Assembly (NCBI GenBank): GCA_947465345.1
Contig: CANHZL010000037.1
Location: forward strand, 1-10,760
Length of the DNA stretch: 10,760 bases
Reading direction: 5' to 3'
DNA from: Opitutia bacterium
GTDB taxonomy: Bacteria; Verrucomicrobiota; Verrucomicrobiae; Opitutales; UBA953
Made by a program: the position numbers and the translations under genes. The notes below the pieces were generated by a model, which worked only from the letters and a program-made list of their open reading frames with translations, made no database searches and was not told the DNA's origin. Position 1 is the stretch's first letter. Each line of letters starts with the position of its first letter. This document shows, piece by piece, positions 1 to 7,659 of this stretch.

Positions 1-1019
1 AGGCCCTTATCGAGGAGCATCTTGAGCAGCGGCTGGAGGCCGCCGATACGGACGAAGTGGGCCATGTTGTACTTGCCGCTCGGCTTGAGGTCGGCGAGCA
101 CCGGCACGCGTCGGCCGACGCGCTCGAAATCCTCGAGGGTCAGTTTGATGCCCGCGGAATGGGCCATCGCGATGAGGTGGAGTACGGCGTTCGTCGAGCC
201 GCCGAGGGCGATGACGACCGTGATGGCGTTCTCAAACGCATCTTTGGAAAGGATGTCCGAAGGGCGGATGTTCTTCTTGATCAGTTCGAGCACGGCCTTG
301 CCGGCGCGTTCGCAGTCCTCGAGCTTGGCCTTGGAGTTGGCGAGCTGCGCCGAGCTATCCGGCAGGCTGAGGCCGAGGGCTTCGATTGCGGAGGCCATGG
401 TGTTGGCGGTGTACATGCCGCCGCACGAGCCTTCGCCCGGGATCGAGCAGACCTCGATCTCCCGGAGTTCGCTCTCGCCGATCTGCTTACCGGCGTGCTT
501 GCCGACGGCTTCGAAGACGGTGACGATGTCGGCCGACTGGCCGCGGTGCAGGCCGGGGACGATGGTGCCGCCGTACACGAAGACGGAAGGGCGGTTGAGG
601 CGCGCCATGGCGATGGCGCAGCCAGGCATATTTTTGTCGCAGCCGCCGATGGTGACGAGTCCGTCGAAGCCTTCGGCCCCGGTCACGGCTTCGATGGAGT
701 CGGCGATGATTTCACGGGAGACCAAGGAGTAACGCATGCCAGGGGTGCCCATCGAGATGCCGTCCGAGACGGTGATGGTGCAGAAGATGACCGCCTTGCC
801 GCCGGCCGCATCAGCGCCCTTGACCGCTTCGTCCGCCAGGCGGTTGATGTGCATGTTGCAAGGGGTCACCATCGACCAGGTTGAAGCTATGCCCACGACA
901 GGCTTGGCGAAGTCGGCGTCAGTGAAGCCCACGGCCCGGAGCATGGCTCGGCTGGGGGCTCGGTCGGGGCCGTCTACGACGATGGCGGAGTGTTGGCGGC
1001 AGTGGTTGGCGTCGGTCAT
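1..1019 (-). CDS. ilvD: Dihydroxy-acid dehydratase, N-terminal 339 residues (cut by the window edge)
   Basis: Converts 2,3-dihydroxy-isovalerate and 2,3-dihydroxy-3-methylvalerate to their 2-keto acids, the shared third step of valine and isoleucine (and so leucine) synthesis in the cytoplasm. The frame is open from an ATG at 1019 to the left edge. It starts MTDANHCRQHSAIVVDGPDR and continues with APSRAMLRAVG and GIASTWSMVTPCNMHIN, all typical of the family. Three cysteines stand where DHADs hold their Fe-S cluster: Cys54 (TPCNMH), Cys127 (GGCDKNMPGC) and Cys199 (GEGSCGGMYTANTMA). The lysine after Cys127 is the usual carbamylated, Mg-binding one. Family members are about 560 residues, so roughly the last 40% lies outside the window. 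No clear Shine-Dalgarno precedes the start. It is transcribed away from scpB. Identification is secure; the long plus-strand frames over it are shadows. Confidence 0.96.
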   Translation of the reverse strand, partial: MTDANHCRQHSAIVVDGPDRAPSRAMLRAVGFTDADFAKPVVGIASTWSMVTPCNMHINRLADEAVKGADAAGGKAVIFCTITVSDGISMGTPGMRYSLVSREIIADSIEAVTGAEGFDGLVTIGGCDKNMPGCAIAMARLNRPSVFVYGGTIVPGLHRGQSADIVTVFEAVGKHAGKQIGESELREIEVCSIPGEGSCGGMYTANTMASAIEALGLSLPDSSAQLANSKAKLEDCERAGKAVLELIKKNIRPSDILSKDAFENAITVVIALGGSTNAVLHLIAMAHSAGIKLTLEDFERVGRRVPVLADLKPSGKYNMAHFVRIGGLQPLLKMLLDKG

Positions 1020-1041
1020 GATGGGTGTGAAAAGTCTGCGG

Positions 1042-1069
1042 TTGTCAGTCGGTGGGCGCCCCCTAATAA
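1042..1069 (+). promoter_or_regulatory. Possible sigma70-type promoter for the scpB-pheA-MCE cluster
   Basis: In the divergent ilvD/scpB spacer there is TTGTCA (1042-1047, five of six matches to TTGACA), then 16 bp, then TAATAA (1064-1069). Shifting one base gives a 17-bp spacer and AATAAG, which matches the central ATAA of a -10 box. It lies 67 bp before the scpB start. The -10 match is modest and this is only an inference from hexamers. An 8-bp palindrome GGGCGCCC (1054-1061) lies in the spacer between the two boxes. Confidence 0.35.
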
Positions 1070-1136
1070 GAGGGCAGGGTGCGGACACTGAACCGCCCCG
1101 TCGCTCCCGACAATCCGATTTAAGCCTCCCCGTCCC

Positions 1137-1922
1137 GTGGAATTCAACCTCAAGAAAATCATTAAGGCCCTCCTGTTCTCGACCTCCGAGGCGGTGTCCA
1201 TCAAGGACATCCAGAAGGTCGTCCAGCGCTACCATGCCCAGGCGGCCGCCGAGCGCCAACCCGACCTGCTTGAGGCGGCCGGCGAACCCACGCTCGCGCC
1301 TGCCGCCGCTCCGGTGCAGGAAGTCATTCAGGACATCATCGACCAGGTGCCCACTTTACTCACGGCCACCCAGATCCGCGAAGCGGTGGACGCACTCGAG
1401 GCCGAGATGCGCGAAGCCAACGACGCGTGCCGTATCCTGCAAGGACCCGAAGGTTTTCGTCTGGTGATCTCTCCGGCCTACGCCGATTGGGTCCGTCTCC
1501 TCCGTGGTGAGCCTCGTCCGCAACGCCTCAGCCCGGCCTCGCTCGAGACGCTTTCGATTGTCGCCTACCGTCAACCGGTTACCCGCTCGGAGATGGAAGC
1601 TATTCGTGGCGTATCCGTCGACAGCGCCCTGAACCGTCTGCTCGAGCTCGAGCTCGTCGCTGTCACCGGCCGTGCCGATCTTCCCGGCCGCCCGATTCAG
1701 TACGGTACGACCGACAAGTTCCTCGATTTCACCGGCCTGCGTTCCCTTGGCGAACTGCCGGCCTCCGACGTCCTTTCTCCTGCTCAGATCTCCGAATGGA
1801 TTACCCGTGCGACCACTCCGGTCGAGGTCGGTGATTCCGAAGTCGGCCTGCCGCTGGAAGATCAGTCCTCCGCCGCCGTCGCGACGGAGACCCCGCCCGA
1901 AGACGAGAAGCCTGCCGAATGA
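1137..1922 (+). CDS. scpB: Segregation and condensation protein B (ScpB)
   Basis: Partner of ScpA and SMC in the bacterial condensin complex; a dimer of winged-helix proteins that binds the ScpA kleisin. The 261-residue product starts MEFNLKKIIKALLFSTSEAV, the usual ScpB opening. The second half of the first winged helix is seen at about 76-120 (CRILQGPEGFRLVISPAYADWV). The second winged-helix domain (about 131-208) carries the strongly conserved LETLSIVAYRQPVTRSEMEAIRGV and GRPIQYGTTDKFLDF. Between the first helices and residue 76 there is a stretch of some 40 residues rich in Ala, Pro and Gln that is longer than in typical ScpB, and an acidic tail follows residue 225. The start is a GTG at 1137 with no visible ribosome binding site; it was chosen because translation from there matches the family's N-terminus. 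No scpA is adjacent. The stop overlaps the pheA start (ATGA). Confidence 0.93.
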   Translation: MEFNLKKIIKALLFSTSEAVSIKDIQKVVQRYHAQAAAERQPDLLEAAGEPTLAPAAAPVQEVIQDIIDQVPTLLTATQIREAVDALEAEMREANDACRILQGPEGFRLVISPAYADWVRLLRGEPRPQRLSPASLETLSIVAYRQPVTRSEMEAIRGVSVDSALNRLLELELVAVTGRADLPGRPIQYGTTDKFLDFTGLRSLGELPASDVLSPAQISEWITRATTPVEVGDSEVGLPLEDQSSAAVATETPPEDEKPAE

Positions 1923-2986
1923 GCCTCGAAGAGCACCGCCGCGAGGTCGACCGTATCGACCGTGAGATCCTCAAGCTGCTCGGTGAGCGCTTGCAGGTGG
2001 CCCGTGCCATTGGCGAAGCGAAGCTGAAGTCTGGTGCGCCGGTTTACGCTCCGCAGCGCGAAGAACAGCTCCTGCGTTCCATCACCGAAGCTGCTCCGGC
2101 GATTCCGGCCTCCGGCCTCCGAGCGGTCTATCGCGAGATCATCTCCCTTTCCATCGGAGCCCAGATGGCTAATCCGGTCGCCTACCTCGGACCGGAAGGC
2201 TCCTTCACCCAGCAGGCTCAGATTCGCGCTTTCGGGACCAGCGTGCCGTCGCTCCCGCTCCGCGCCATCGGCGACATCTTCGCCGCGGTTGAATCTGGCG
2301 AAGCGTCCTATGGCGTCGTGCCGGTCGAAAACTCCACCGAAGGCGTGGTCAGCCACTCGCTCGATCTACTCGCCGAATCCGAACTCAAGGTCGTGGCCCA
2401 AGTCACGCTCTCCGTCGAGCAGTGCCTCGTCGGCCAAGGTCCCCTCGATCAGGTGAAGAAGGTCCTCTCGAAGGACATTGCCCTCGCACAGTGCCGCGGC
2501 TGGCTTTCCCGTCACGTCCCCGGCGCCGCGCTCGTCGAGACGGATAGCACCGCCGCCGCCGTCGAAATCGTTTCCCGCGATCCACAAGGACAGGCTGCCG
2601 TCGCTTCTGCCACGGCCGCCGAATCACGCGGCGTGCCCATCCTCGCTCGCGGCATCCAAGATCGACGCGACAACGCCACGCGCTTCTTCGTCATCGCCAA
2701 GGCCGCCAATACCGTCGGCGCGAAGGACGAGGTCACCAGTGTGGTGCTCACGCTCAAGCATGAGCCGGGCGCCCTCCAGGGCGCGTTGGCCGCTTTCTCA
2801 GACCGTGGTATCAACCTGATTCGCATCGAGTCCCGCCCGAGCCACCGTCGCGCCTGGGAGTACCTCTTCTTCATCGATTTCCCGGGACACTGGGACACTG
2901 CTGCCGTGCAGGCCGCTGTCACCGAACTCAAGGGTCGCTGCGAAGTAGTGAAGTGGCTGGGCAGCTATCCGCAGTCCGCCGGATGA
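1919..2986 (+). CDS. pheA: Bifunctional chorismate mutase / prephenate dehydratase (P-protein)
   Basis: Turns chorismate into prephenate and then phenylpyruvate, committing flux to phenylalanine. The 355 residues give three domains. AroQ-type chorismate mutase, about 1-83: Arg7, Arg24, Lys35 and Arg47 align with E. coli Arg11, Arg28, Lys39 and Arg51. Prephenate dehydratase, about 85-262: begins VAYLGPEGSFTQQA, has VPVENSTEGVV at 134-144 and the catalytic TRF motif at 254-256. C-terminal ACT domain, about 273-350: ESRP at 304-307 and PGALQ at 283-287, the regions that bind phenylalanine in feedback-inhibited relatives, so feedback control is likely but inferred. Its ATG overlaps the scpB stop by four bases, and its own stop overlaps the next gene's ATG the same way, pointing to translational coupling. 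Length and domain order are normal for the fused P-protein. Confidence 0.96.
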   Translation: MSLEEHRREVDRIDREILKLLGERLQVARAIGEAKLKSGAPVYAPQREEQLLRSITEAAPAIPASGLRAVYREIISLSIGAQMANPVAYLGPEGSFTQQAQIRAFGTSVPSLPLRAIGDIFAAVESGEASYGVVPVENSTEGVVSHSLDLLAESELKVVAQVTLSVEQCLVGQGPLDQVKKVLSKDIALAQCRGWLSRHVPGAALVETDSTAAAVEIVSRDPQGQAAVASATAAESRGVPILARGIQDRRDNATRFFVIAKAANTVGAKDEVTSVVLTLKHEPGALQGALAAFSDRGINLIRIESRPSHRRAWEYLFFIDFPGHWDTAAVQAAVTELKGRCEVVKWLGSYPQSAG

Positions 2987-3921
2987 GTCGTCGCGCCCTC
3001 GGTGGCGTGATGCTGGCCGTGCTCGGCCTGGCCTTGCTTTGGTCGGGGTATGCTTGGTGGCGCGCCTGGTCCGCACCGCTCGTGTCGGTGGTGATCCGGC
3101 CGTCCTTCTCCGTCGAAGGTATCTCTTCTGGAACTCCTGTCCGCGTGCAGGGCGTCACGGTGGGGCAGGTGAGCTCCATCGGCCTAGACGCGGACGCGGA
3201 AGGCCAGCTCCGTCCCGTCGTCCGGCTCAGCCTTGATCCCGAGACCTTGGAGGACCGCGGCTTTGCCGACCGTCTCCGCGGCGACCGCCTGAAGGCCGAA
3301 GTCGCGAAGGGCCTCCGGGCCCGGCTCGTTTCGGTGAGCCCGGCGTCCGGAATGCTACAGGTCGAACTGATCTGGGATGCCTCCGCTCCGCTCCCCCCGG
3401 GGATCTTGGCTGCGGACGAGATTCCTCCGCTCGGTACGCATCTCCAGAGCAAGATTGCCGGCTTCGTCCAGCAGCTTGAAGACCTTGCCGAAAAAGACCT
3501 GGTCGGACTCGCCGCGCAGCTCGAGCGTGACCTGGACGGCTTCCATGATGCGACTGACCCGGCACGAGCTGCCCGCTTCTCCGCGATGATCGTCCGTCGT
3601 ACGGGTGCGGTTCTCGAAGCGACGGGCGACGGCAAACTGGATGCGCAGAGCGCCCGCCTGATTGCCGCCTGCACTCGCCTCCGCGAGGCAGTCGACAAGG
3701 CCGACCGCCAGTTGGATGACGAGACGTTGGCGCTCCTGCAGGTACGCCTTGCCGACGCCGGTGCCGCGCTAGCCTCCTTTTCCGCCTCGCTTGAAGGCTC
3801 GGGAGTCCGGATGAATGCTGTATCTGAGGAATTCGCCGAAGCCTTCCGCGCGGTCTCGGCCGCGGCCAAGGCATGGTCCAAGAAGGCCGCCGGGCTTACC
3901 ACCGAGCCCCGCCCCCGCTGA
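2983..3921 (+). CDS. MlaD/MCE-domain membrane-anchored protein
   Basis: MCE (MlaD-family) proteins sit on the periplasmic side of the inner membrane and form rings that carry lipids between membranes; the exact cargo here is unknown. The 312-residue product has an N-terminal basic stretch and one membrane segment (about 7-27, rich in Leu, Val, Ala and Trp), then an MCE domain (about 33-130) with the signature GISSGTPVRVQGVTVGQVSS at 46-65. From about 152 to 300 it is Ala/Leu/Glu-rich and probably helical, as in the tail of other MCE proteins. The ATG at 2983 overlaps the pheA stop (ATGA). An in-frame GTG at 2953 would lie inside pheA and put charged residues before the membrane segment, so it is not preferred. 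No MlaE permease or MlaF ATPase gene is nearby, so its ABC partners, if any, are encoded elsewhere. A 365-residue minus-strand frame over the gene is a shadow. Confidence 0.85.
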   Translation: MSRRALGGVMLAVLGLALLWSGYAWWRAWSAPLVSVVIRPSFSVEGISSGTPVRVQGVTVGQVSSIGLDADAEGQLRPVVRLSLDPETLEDRGFADRLRGDRLKAEVAKGLRARLVSVSPASGMLQVELIWDASAPLPPGILAADEIPPLGTHLQSKIAGFVQQLEDLAEKDLVGLAAQLERDLDGFHDATDPARAARFSAMIVRRTGAVLEATGDGKLDAQSARLIAACTRLREAVDKADRQLDDETLALLQVRLADAGAALASFSASLEGSGVRMNAVSEEFAEAFRAVSAAAKAWSKKAAGLTTEPRPR

Positions 3922-3942
3922 GGGAACAGGCTTGCGGCGGGA

Positions 3943-3955
3943 CCCCGTAGCGGGG
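3943..3955 (+). other. Short GC hairpin in the leader of the glycyl-tRNA synthetase gene
   Basis: CCCCG-TAG-CGGGG gives a 5-bp all-GC stem with a 3-base loop, in the 57-bp gap between the MCE gene and glyS. It is followed by GGTGAGGG (3959-3966), the likely ribosome binding region some 12 bases before the ATG. There is no T-run, so it is not a normal intrinsic terminator. It may simply be chance, or may affect read-through or initiation. Confidence 0.3.
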
Positions 3956-3978
3956 ATAGGTGAGGGACTTTACCAGCC

Positions 3979-5481
3979 ATGGCCGACCCGACCGACAAGA
4001 TGGAATCCATCATCAACCTGTGCAAGCGCCGCGGGTTCGTCTTCCCTTCTTCCGATATCTACGGCGGTTTCAACGGCTTCTTCGACTACGGCCCCCTCGG
4101 CGTCGAGCTGAAGAATAACATCAAGCAGGCTTGGTGGCAGGACTTCGTCCATCGCCGCGACGACATCGTCGGCCTCGACTCCTCGATTATCCACCACCCA
4201 ACGACTTGGAAGGCCTCGGGACACATCGATAATTTCACCGATCCGCTCGTCGACTGTAAGGAGTCCAAGATGCGCTACCGCGCCGACCAGCTGTTCTTCG
4301 CCCCGGTGCGTGTTGCCGGCGAGACCATCGGCTACGTCTCCGTCCTCGAGGACGACGGCATGCAGGCCAAGGCCGAGGAGATGGCCAATGACATGAAGCG
4401 GAAGCTCGCCAAGCAGGGCGCGCTCGAGCCGGTCGTGCTCAAGGATTATACGGAGTCCCTGCCCGAGGAGCATGCACTCATCCCTTCGCCCGCCACGGGC
4501 AAGCCGGGTTCCCTCACACCGCCTCGTTCGTTCAACATGATGTTCCAGACTTACGTCGGAGCCATGCAGGACGCATCGGCCACTGCTTACCTCCGTCCCG
4601 AGACCGCGCAGGGCATCTTTATCAACTTCAAGAACGTCGTCGACACGGGCCGCGTAAAGCTACCCTTCGGCATCGCCCAGATCGGCAAGGCGTTCCGCAA
4701 CGAGATCAATCCCCGCAACTTCATCTTCCGTTCCCGCGAGTTCGAGCAGATGGAGATCGAGTACTTCATCTCGCCGTCCTCCGATTGGGCCACCGCCCAC
4801 AAGGATTGGATCGAAGGCTGCCTAGCCTGGTTCGAATCCATCGGCATCCCGCGCGCTAAGCTCTCCCTCTACCCGCACCCGACGGAGAAGCTCGCCCACT
4901 ATTCGAAGGGCACCACGGACATCATGTTCGAGTTTCCCTTCGGCGTTCAGGAACTCCAAGGTGTCGCCGCCCGCGGCGACTTCGACCTGACCCAGCATAG
5001 CAACGTCTCAGGCCAGAAGCTCGATTGGTTCGATGAAGCCGCCAAGGCCCGCTACATCCCGCACGTTATCGAGCCGTCCGTCGGCGTCGACCGCGTGTTC
5101 CTCGCGCTCCTGACCACTGCCTACCACGAGGATGAAGTCGAAGGCGAGAAGCGCGTCGTGCTCCGCTTGCCGGCTCGCGTCGCCCCGTTCAAAGCCGCGA
5201 TCTTCCCGCTAGTGAAGAATAAGCCCGAGCTCGTCGAGCGCGCCGAGGCCCTCTACCGCCGCCTGAAGAAGCGTCACAACGTATTCTATGACGCCGCCGG
5301 CGCCATCGGTCGCCGCTACCGCCGCCAAGACGAGATCGGTACGCCTTTCGGCATCACGATCGACTTCGAGACGATTGAGAAGAATGCCGGTGTCACGGTC
5401 CGCGACCGCGATACCCTGGAGCAGGTGCGCATGACCGAAGACGAGGTCGTCCGCTACCTCGACGACAAGGTCAACGGCTGA
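3979..5481 (+). CDS. glyS: Glycyl-tRNA synthetase, single-chain (alpha2) type
   Basis: Charges tRNA-Gly with glycine in the cytoplasm. This is the single-polypeptide class II enzyme shared by archaea, eukaryotes and some bacteria, not the alpha2-beta2 glyQ/glyS pair. In its 500 residues, the motif 1 region is at about 26-52 ([19 protein letters not shown]), motif 2 at 239-262 ([20 protein letters not shown]) and motif 3 at 369-378 ([10 protein letters not shown]). [12 protein letters not shown] at 206-217 is a hallmark of the family. The anticodon-binding domain covers about 403-495. The insertion between motifs 1 and 2 normally has CxxC and CPxCG zinc cysteines; here it reads DCKESK (Cys93, Ser96) and SPATG (170-174), so three of four are missing. 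A GGTGAGGG lies upstream of the ATG. Its stop codon overlaps the 3' end of the convergent fusion gene by 11 bp. The symbol glyQS is also used for this type. Confidence 0.96.
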   Translation: MADPTDKMESIINLCKRRGFVFPSSDIYGGFNGFFDYGPLGVELKNNIKQAWWQDFVHRRDDIVGLDSSIIHHPTTWKASGHIDNFTDPLVDCKESKMRYRADQLFFAPVRVAGETIGYVSVLEDDGMQAKAEEMANDMKRKLAKQGALEPVVLKDYTESLPEEHALIPSPATGKPGSLTPPRSFNMMFQTYVGAMQDASATAYLRPETAQGIFINFKNVVDTGRVKLPFGIAQIGKAFRNEINPRNFIFRSREFEQMEIEYFISPSSDWATAHKDWIEGCLAWFESIGIPRAKLSLYPHPTEKLAHYSKGTTDIMFEFPFGVQELQGVAARGDFDLTQHSNVSGQKLDWFDEAAKARYIPHVIEPSVGVDRVFLALLTTAYHEDEVEGEKRVVLRLPARVAPFKAAIFPLVKNKPELVERAEALYRRLKKRHNVFYDAAGAIGRRYRRQDEIGTPFGITIDFETIEKNAGVTVRDRDTLEQVRMTEDEVVRYLDDKVNG

Positions 5482-5485
5482 CCTT
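5467..5485. repeat. Perfect inverted repeat holding both stop codons of convergent genes
   Basis: AAGGTCA (5467-5473), a 5-base loop ACGGC, then TGACCTT (5479-5485): a perfect 7-bp stem in either transcript. The plus-strand TGA of glyS (5479-5481) lies in the right arm, and the minus-strand TGA of the fusion gene (5473-5471) lies symmetrically in the left arm. There is no T-tract on either side, so it is not a standard intrinsic terminator. It could act as a bidirectional 3'-end or RNA-protecting hairpin. The repeat is seen directly; the role is inferred. Confidence 0.55.
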
Positions 5486-7162
5486 CGCCGGGACGCCTGC
5501 GAGCTCTTCCGCCAACTTAGCGATGCGTCGCTTCCCGCAGAGGGAGGCGGCGATCGTCAGGTTCCGCAGGCCTTGCGGCAGGTGCGCGAGGTATTCCGGA
5601 CGGCCTTTCTTGTGGCCGAGGAAACCATAGGCGCCGCAGGCCTGCAGGAGGCGCTGTGTGGCGGCGATGTGAAAGAGGTGCGAGAACTCGTCGCTGGAAC
5701 CCTTCCAGTCGGAGACTTCGCGGGCGTGGTCCTCAATCTCGATGCGCCAGAGGTCCATGTCGTTACGCGTGAGGTACGGGTCGAAGGCCAGCGAAGCGAA
5801 ATCGTAGAACATACAACCATGACGCAGGCCTTGGAGGTCGATCAGCCAGGCGGAGTCGTCGCGCACCATGATGTTCTGCGACTGGAAGTCGCGATGGATG
5901 GTGACGACCGGCTGTCCCATGAGTTCTTTGGCCAGCGAGGCCATCTCGTCTGCAACGGCCCGGTCGGGCTTGCGGCCGCCGAGCGCGTTATCCTGGAAGT
6001 ACTGCCTTTCCCACTGGTAGAGGTTCGGGCCGAACGCTTCCATCAGCGTGATACCCGATCCAGCGAAGGCGTCGACGCCGAGGCGATGGAGACCGGCGAC
6101 CTGTTCGAGTGCTGAGGCGACGGGCGCCCACGGGAATTCCTTACCCTGCGCGAGCGACCAGAGGTCGGCGTCACCGAGGTCTTCGAGGACGAGTACGCCG
6201 GCGGCTTTATCCTCCGCCAGAACCTGCGGGGCTTGGATACCAATCTTGTCGCGGAGTACGCCGACGATGTCACCATAGAGCTGGTTCTCGGGGCGTGAGT
6301 CATCGTATACGCAGAGTACGGCGGACTCGCCCGCGGCGTTACGCATGCGGTGGAACTTGCGACCGGAGCCGCCTTTGAGGACTTCGCCTCCAGCGGTCAG
6401 TTCGTAGCTATGCGCCTTGGCGGCGTCGGCTGGAGAGATGGCGCCACGAACGGGCTTCTCCTGTTCGGACTTCACGGCCTGGTATTCCTCGATGGTGCCG
6501 AGGTCGTGCCAGCTTGCGGAGGCGTCGAGAAAGCCCTGGATGCTGCCGGGTTCCGCCTGGATGCGGCGGAGGAAATGCTCAACGAGCGATTCCATCGTCG
6601 TGGGTACGCCTTGGACGAAGGCCTTGGTGGCGATACAGATGCCGGTGTACTGATAGGCAGAGTCAGCCTTGCCGAGGCGGTCGCGCATATCGGTTACGAA
6701 GCCTTCGTCGGTGATGCGGACGTTGCGGTTCGGACCTTGTTCGCGGACGACGAGCGTGGCGGCGCCGCCATTGGCCTGATGGTGTGCGTAGGCCGCGGCG
6801 ATGTCGCAGCCGGAGAGAATATCGCCGTTCCAGATGACGAGATCGCGATCGTCCTCGCCGAGCAGGCCGGCGATATTCGCGAGGCCGCCGCCGGTCTCGA
6901 GTAGGACGGGCTCATGCACGAGCTTGACCTCAGCGTCGCCGAAGCGTCCCGAAGGGAAGGCGAGCGTCCAGGCTTCGGGGCAATGGTGGGTGTTGATGAT
7001 GAAGCGGCGGGTGCCGGCAGCATGGAGCTTCTCCATCGCCTGGATGACCATCGGCCGTCCGCCAACCGGAAGCAGGGGCTTGGGGCATTTTTCAGTGAGC
7101 GGACGCAGGCGCGTGCCGAGGCCGGCTCCGAGGAGGAAGGCGGTACGAGGGAAATCAGGCAT
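5471..7162 (-). CDS. Fused MurU-like nucleotidyltransferase and AmgK-like aminosugar kinase
   Basis: The 563 residues join two enzymes. N-terminal sugar-1-phosphate nucleotidyltransferase, about 6-230: the nucleotide-binding loop [20 protein letters not shown] at 11-30, ETGGG at 89-93 and the metal-binding aspartate in NGD (112-114) resemble MurU. C-terminal aminoglycoside-phosphotransferase-fold kinase, about 262-540: GSGRKFHRM at 265-273, [10 protein letters not shown] at 322-331, catalytic loop HRDFQSQN at 423-430 (Asp425, Asn430) and metal-binding Asp442 in IDLQG. This pattern resembles AmgK, the MurNAc/GlcNAc anomeric kinase. In Pseudomonas these are separate neighbouring genes of about 220 and 340 residues; their sum matches this protein. 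Together they would make UDP-MurNAc from recycled MurNAc, bypassing MurA. Its ATG overlaps the stop of the Fur-like gene by 8 bp, so the two are probably coupled. Other sugar or choline substrates cannot be excluded from sequence alone. Confidence 0.8.
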   Translation of the reverse strand: MPDFPRTAFLLGAGLGTRLRPLTEKCPKPLLPVGGRPMVIQAMEKLHAAGTRRFIINTHHCPEAWTLAFPSGRFGDAEVKLVHEPVLLETGGGLANIAGLLGEDDRDLVIWNGDILSGCDIAAAYAHHQANGGAATLVVREQGPNRNVRITDEGFVTDMRDRLGKADSAYQYTGICIATKAFVQGVPTTMESLVEHFLRRIQAEPGSIQGFLDASASWHDLGTIEEYQAVKSEQEKPVRGAISPADAAKAHSYELTAGGEVLKGGSGRKFHRMRNAAGESAVLCVYDDSRPENQLYGDIVGVLRDKIGIQAPQVLAEDKAAGVLVLEDLGDADLWSLAQGKEFPWAPVASALEQVAGLHRLGVDAFAGSGITLMEAFGPNLYQWERQYFQDNALGGRKPDRAVADEMASLAKELMGQPVVTIHRDFQSQNIMVRDDSAWLIDLQGLRHGCMFYDFASLAFDPYLTRNDMDLWRIEIEDHAREVSDWKGSSDEFSHLFHIAATQRLLQACGAYGFLGHKKGRPEYLAHLPQGLRNLTIAASLCGKRRIAKLAEELAGVPAKVSR

Positions 7163-7631
7163 GGGAAGATGGGGTGCAGGCCGGGCAGACGCCGTAGATC
7201 TCCATGATATGGGTCAGTTCGGCATAGCCCTTGGTGCGGGCGGCGGCTTCGAGGCGCGAGGTGTCGCAGCCGGGCAGGCGTTCGATCTGGCCGCAACGGC
7301 GGCAGATGACGTGGTGATGGTGGTGGCCTGGCGTGACGAGTGCGTAGAGGCTGCGGCCACGTTCGAGCGGATGACGCTGGACGATTCCGGCGTCATCCAT
7401 CGCGCCGAGGCTCCGGTAGACCGTGACGAGGTCCAGCTTATCGTCGCCGGCGGCCTCATGGATCTGCTCCGCGCTTAGGGGGTGTTTGGCTGCCGCGAGG
7501 ACCTTGAGCATGACCAAGCGAGGGGAGGTGACCCGCATGGCCTTCTCCTTCATGCGGAGGATGGCCGCTTCAATGCGATCGCCGGAGCCCTCCCCGCAGC
7601 ATCCTTCCTCATGGCGGTGGCCTTGGGACAT
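7155..7631 (-). CDS. Fur/Zur-family metal-dependent transcriptional regulator
   Basis: A DNA-binding repressor of the ferric/zinc uptake regulator family, 158 residues. The winged helix (about 20-98) includes TSPRLVMLKVL and the recognition region DLVTVYRSLGAMDDAGIV at 67-84. The dimerisation and metal-binding half has a five-histidine run at 103-107, then CRRC (Cys110, Cys113), THIMEIYGVC with His141 and Glu144, and CPAC (Cys149, Cys152). The two CxxC pairs are the usual structural zinc site. The first 12 residues, MSQGHRHEEGCC, are rich in His and Cys and might bind metal. I cannot tell Fur, Zur and PerR apart from this, so no symbol is given. The ATG at 7631 has no good Shine-Dalgarno; a later Met at residue 27 would still keep most of the domain, so the start is not certain. 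It heads a two-gene unit with the fusion gene and faces metX. Confidence 0.9.
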   Translation of the reverse strand: MSQGHRHEEGCCGEGSGDRIEAAILRMKEKAMRVTSPRLVMLKVLAAAKHPLSAEQIHEAAGDDKLDLVTVYRSLGAMDDAGIVQRHPLERGRSLYALVTPGHHHHHVICRRCGQIERLPGCDTSRLEAAARTKGYAELTHIMEIYGVCPACTPSSHA

Positions 7632-7659
7632 GTCTCGTAGGTTTGGGGTCGTTTATGAC

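Noticed and set aside
22..884. Two long plus-strand frames (236 and 275 residues) over the left edge
   Set aside because: They lie opposite ilvD, whose minus-strand translation matches a conserved family throughout; the plus-strand products are low-complexity and match nothing recognisable.
1020..1136. Promoter for ilvD on the minus strand
   Set aside because: TTCAGT with TTATTA at 17 bp spacing is too poor a match to report.
2770..2781. PGALQ instead of the E. coli GALV motif in the ACT domain of PheA as a sign of lost feedback
   Set aside because: The fourth position varies in many bacterial PheA proteins, and ESRP is intact, so it says little about regulation.
2928..4025. 365-residue minus-strand frame over the MCE gene, longer than that gene
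   Set aside because: The product is Ser/Arg/Ala-rich and domain-free, and it overlaps the end of pheA and the start of glyS; it is a codon-bias shadow in GC-rich DNA.
6350..6904. 184-residue plus-strand frame opposite the nucleotidyltransferase domain
   Set aside because: Antisense shadow of a domain with clear conserved motifs on the minus strand.
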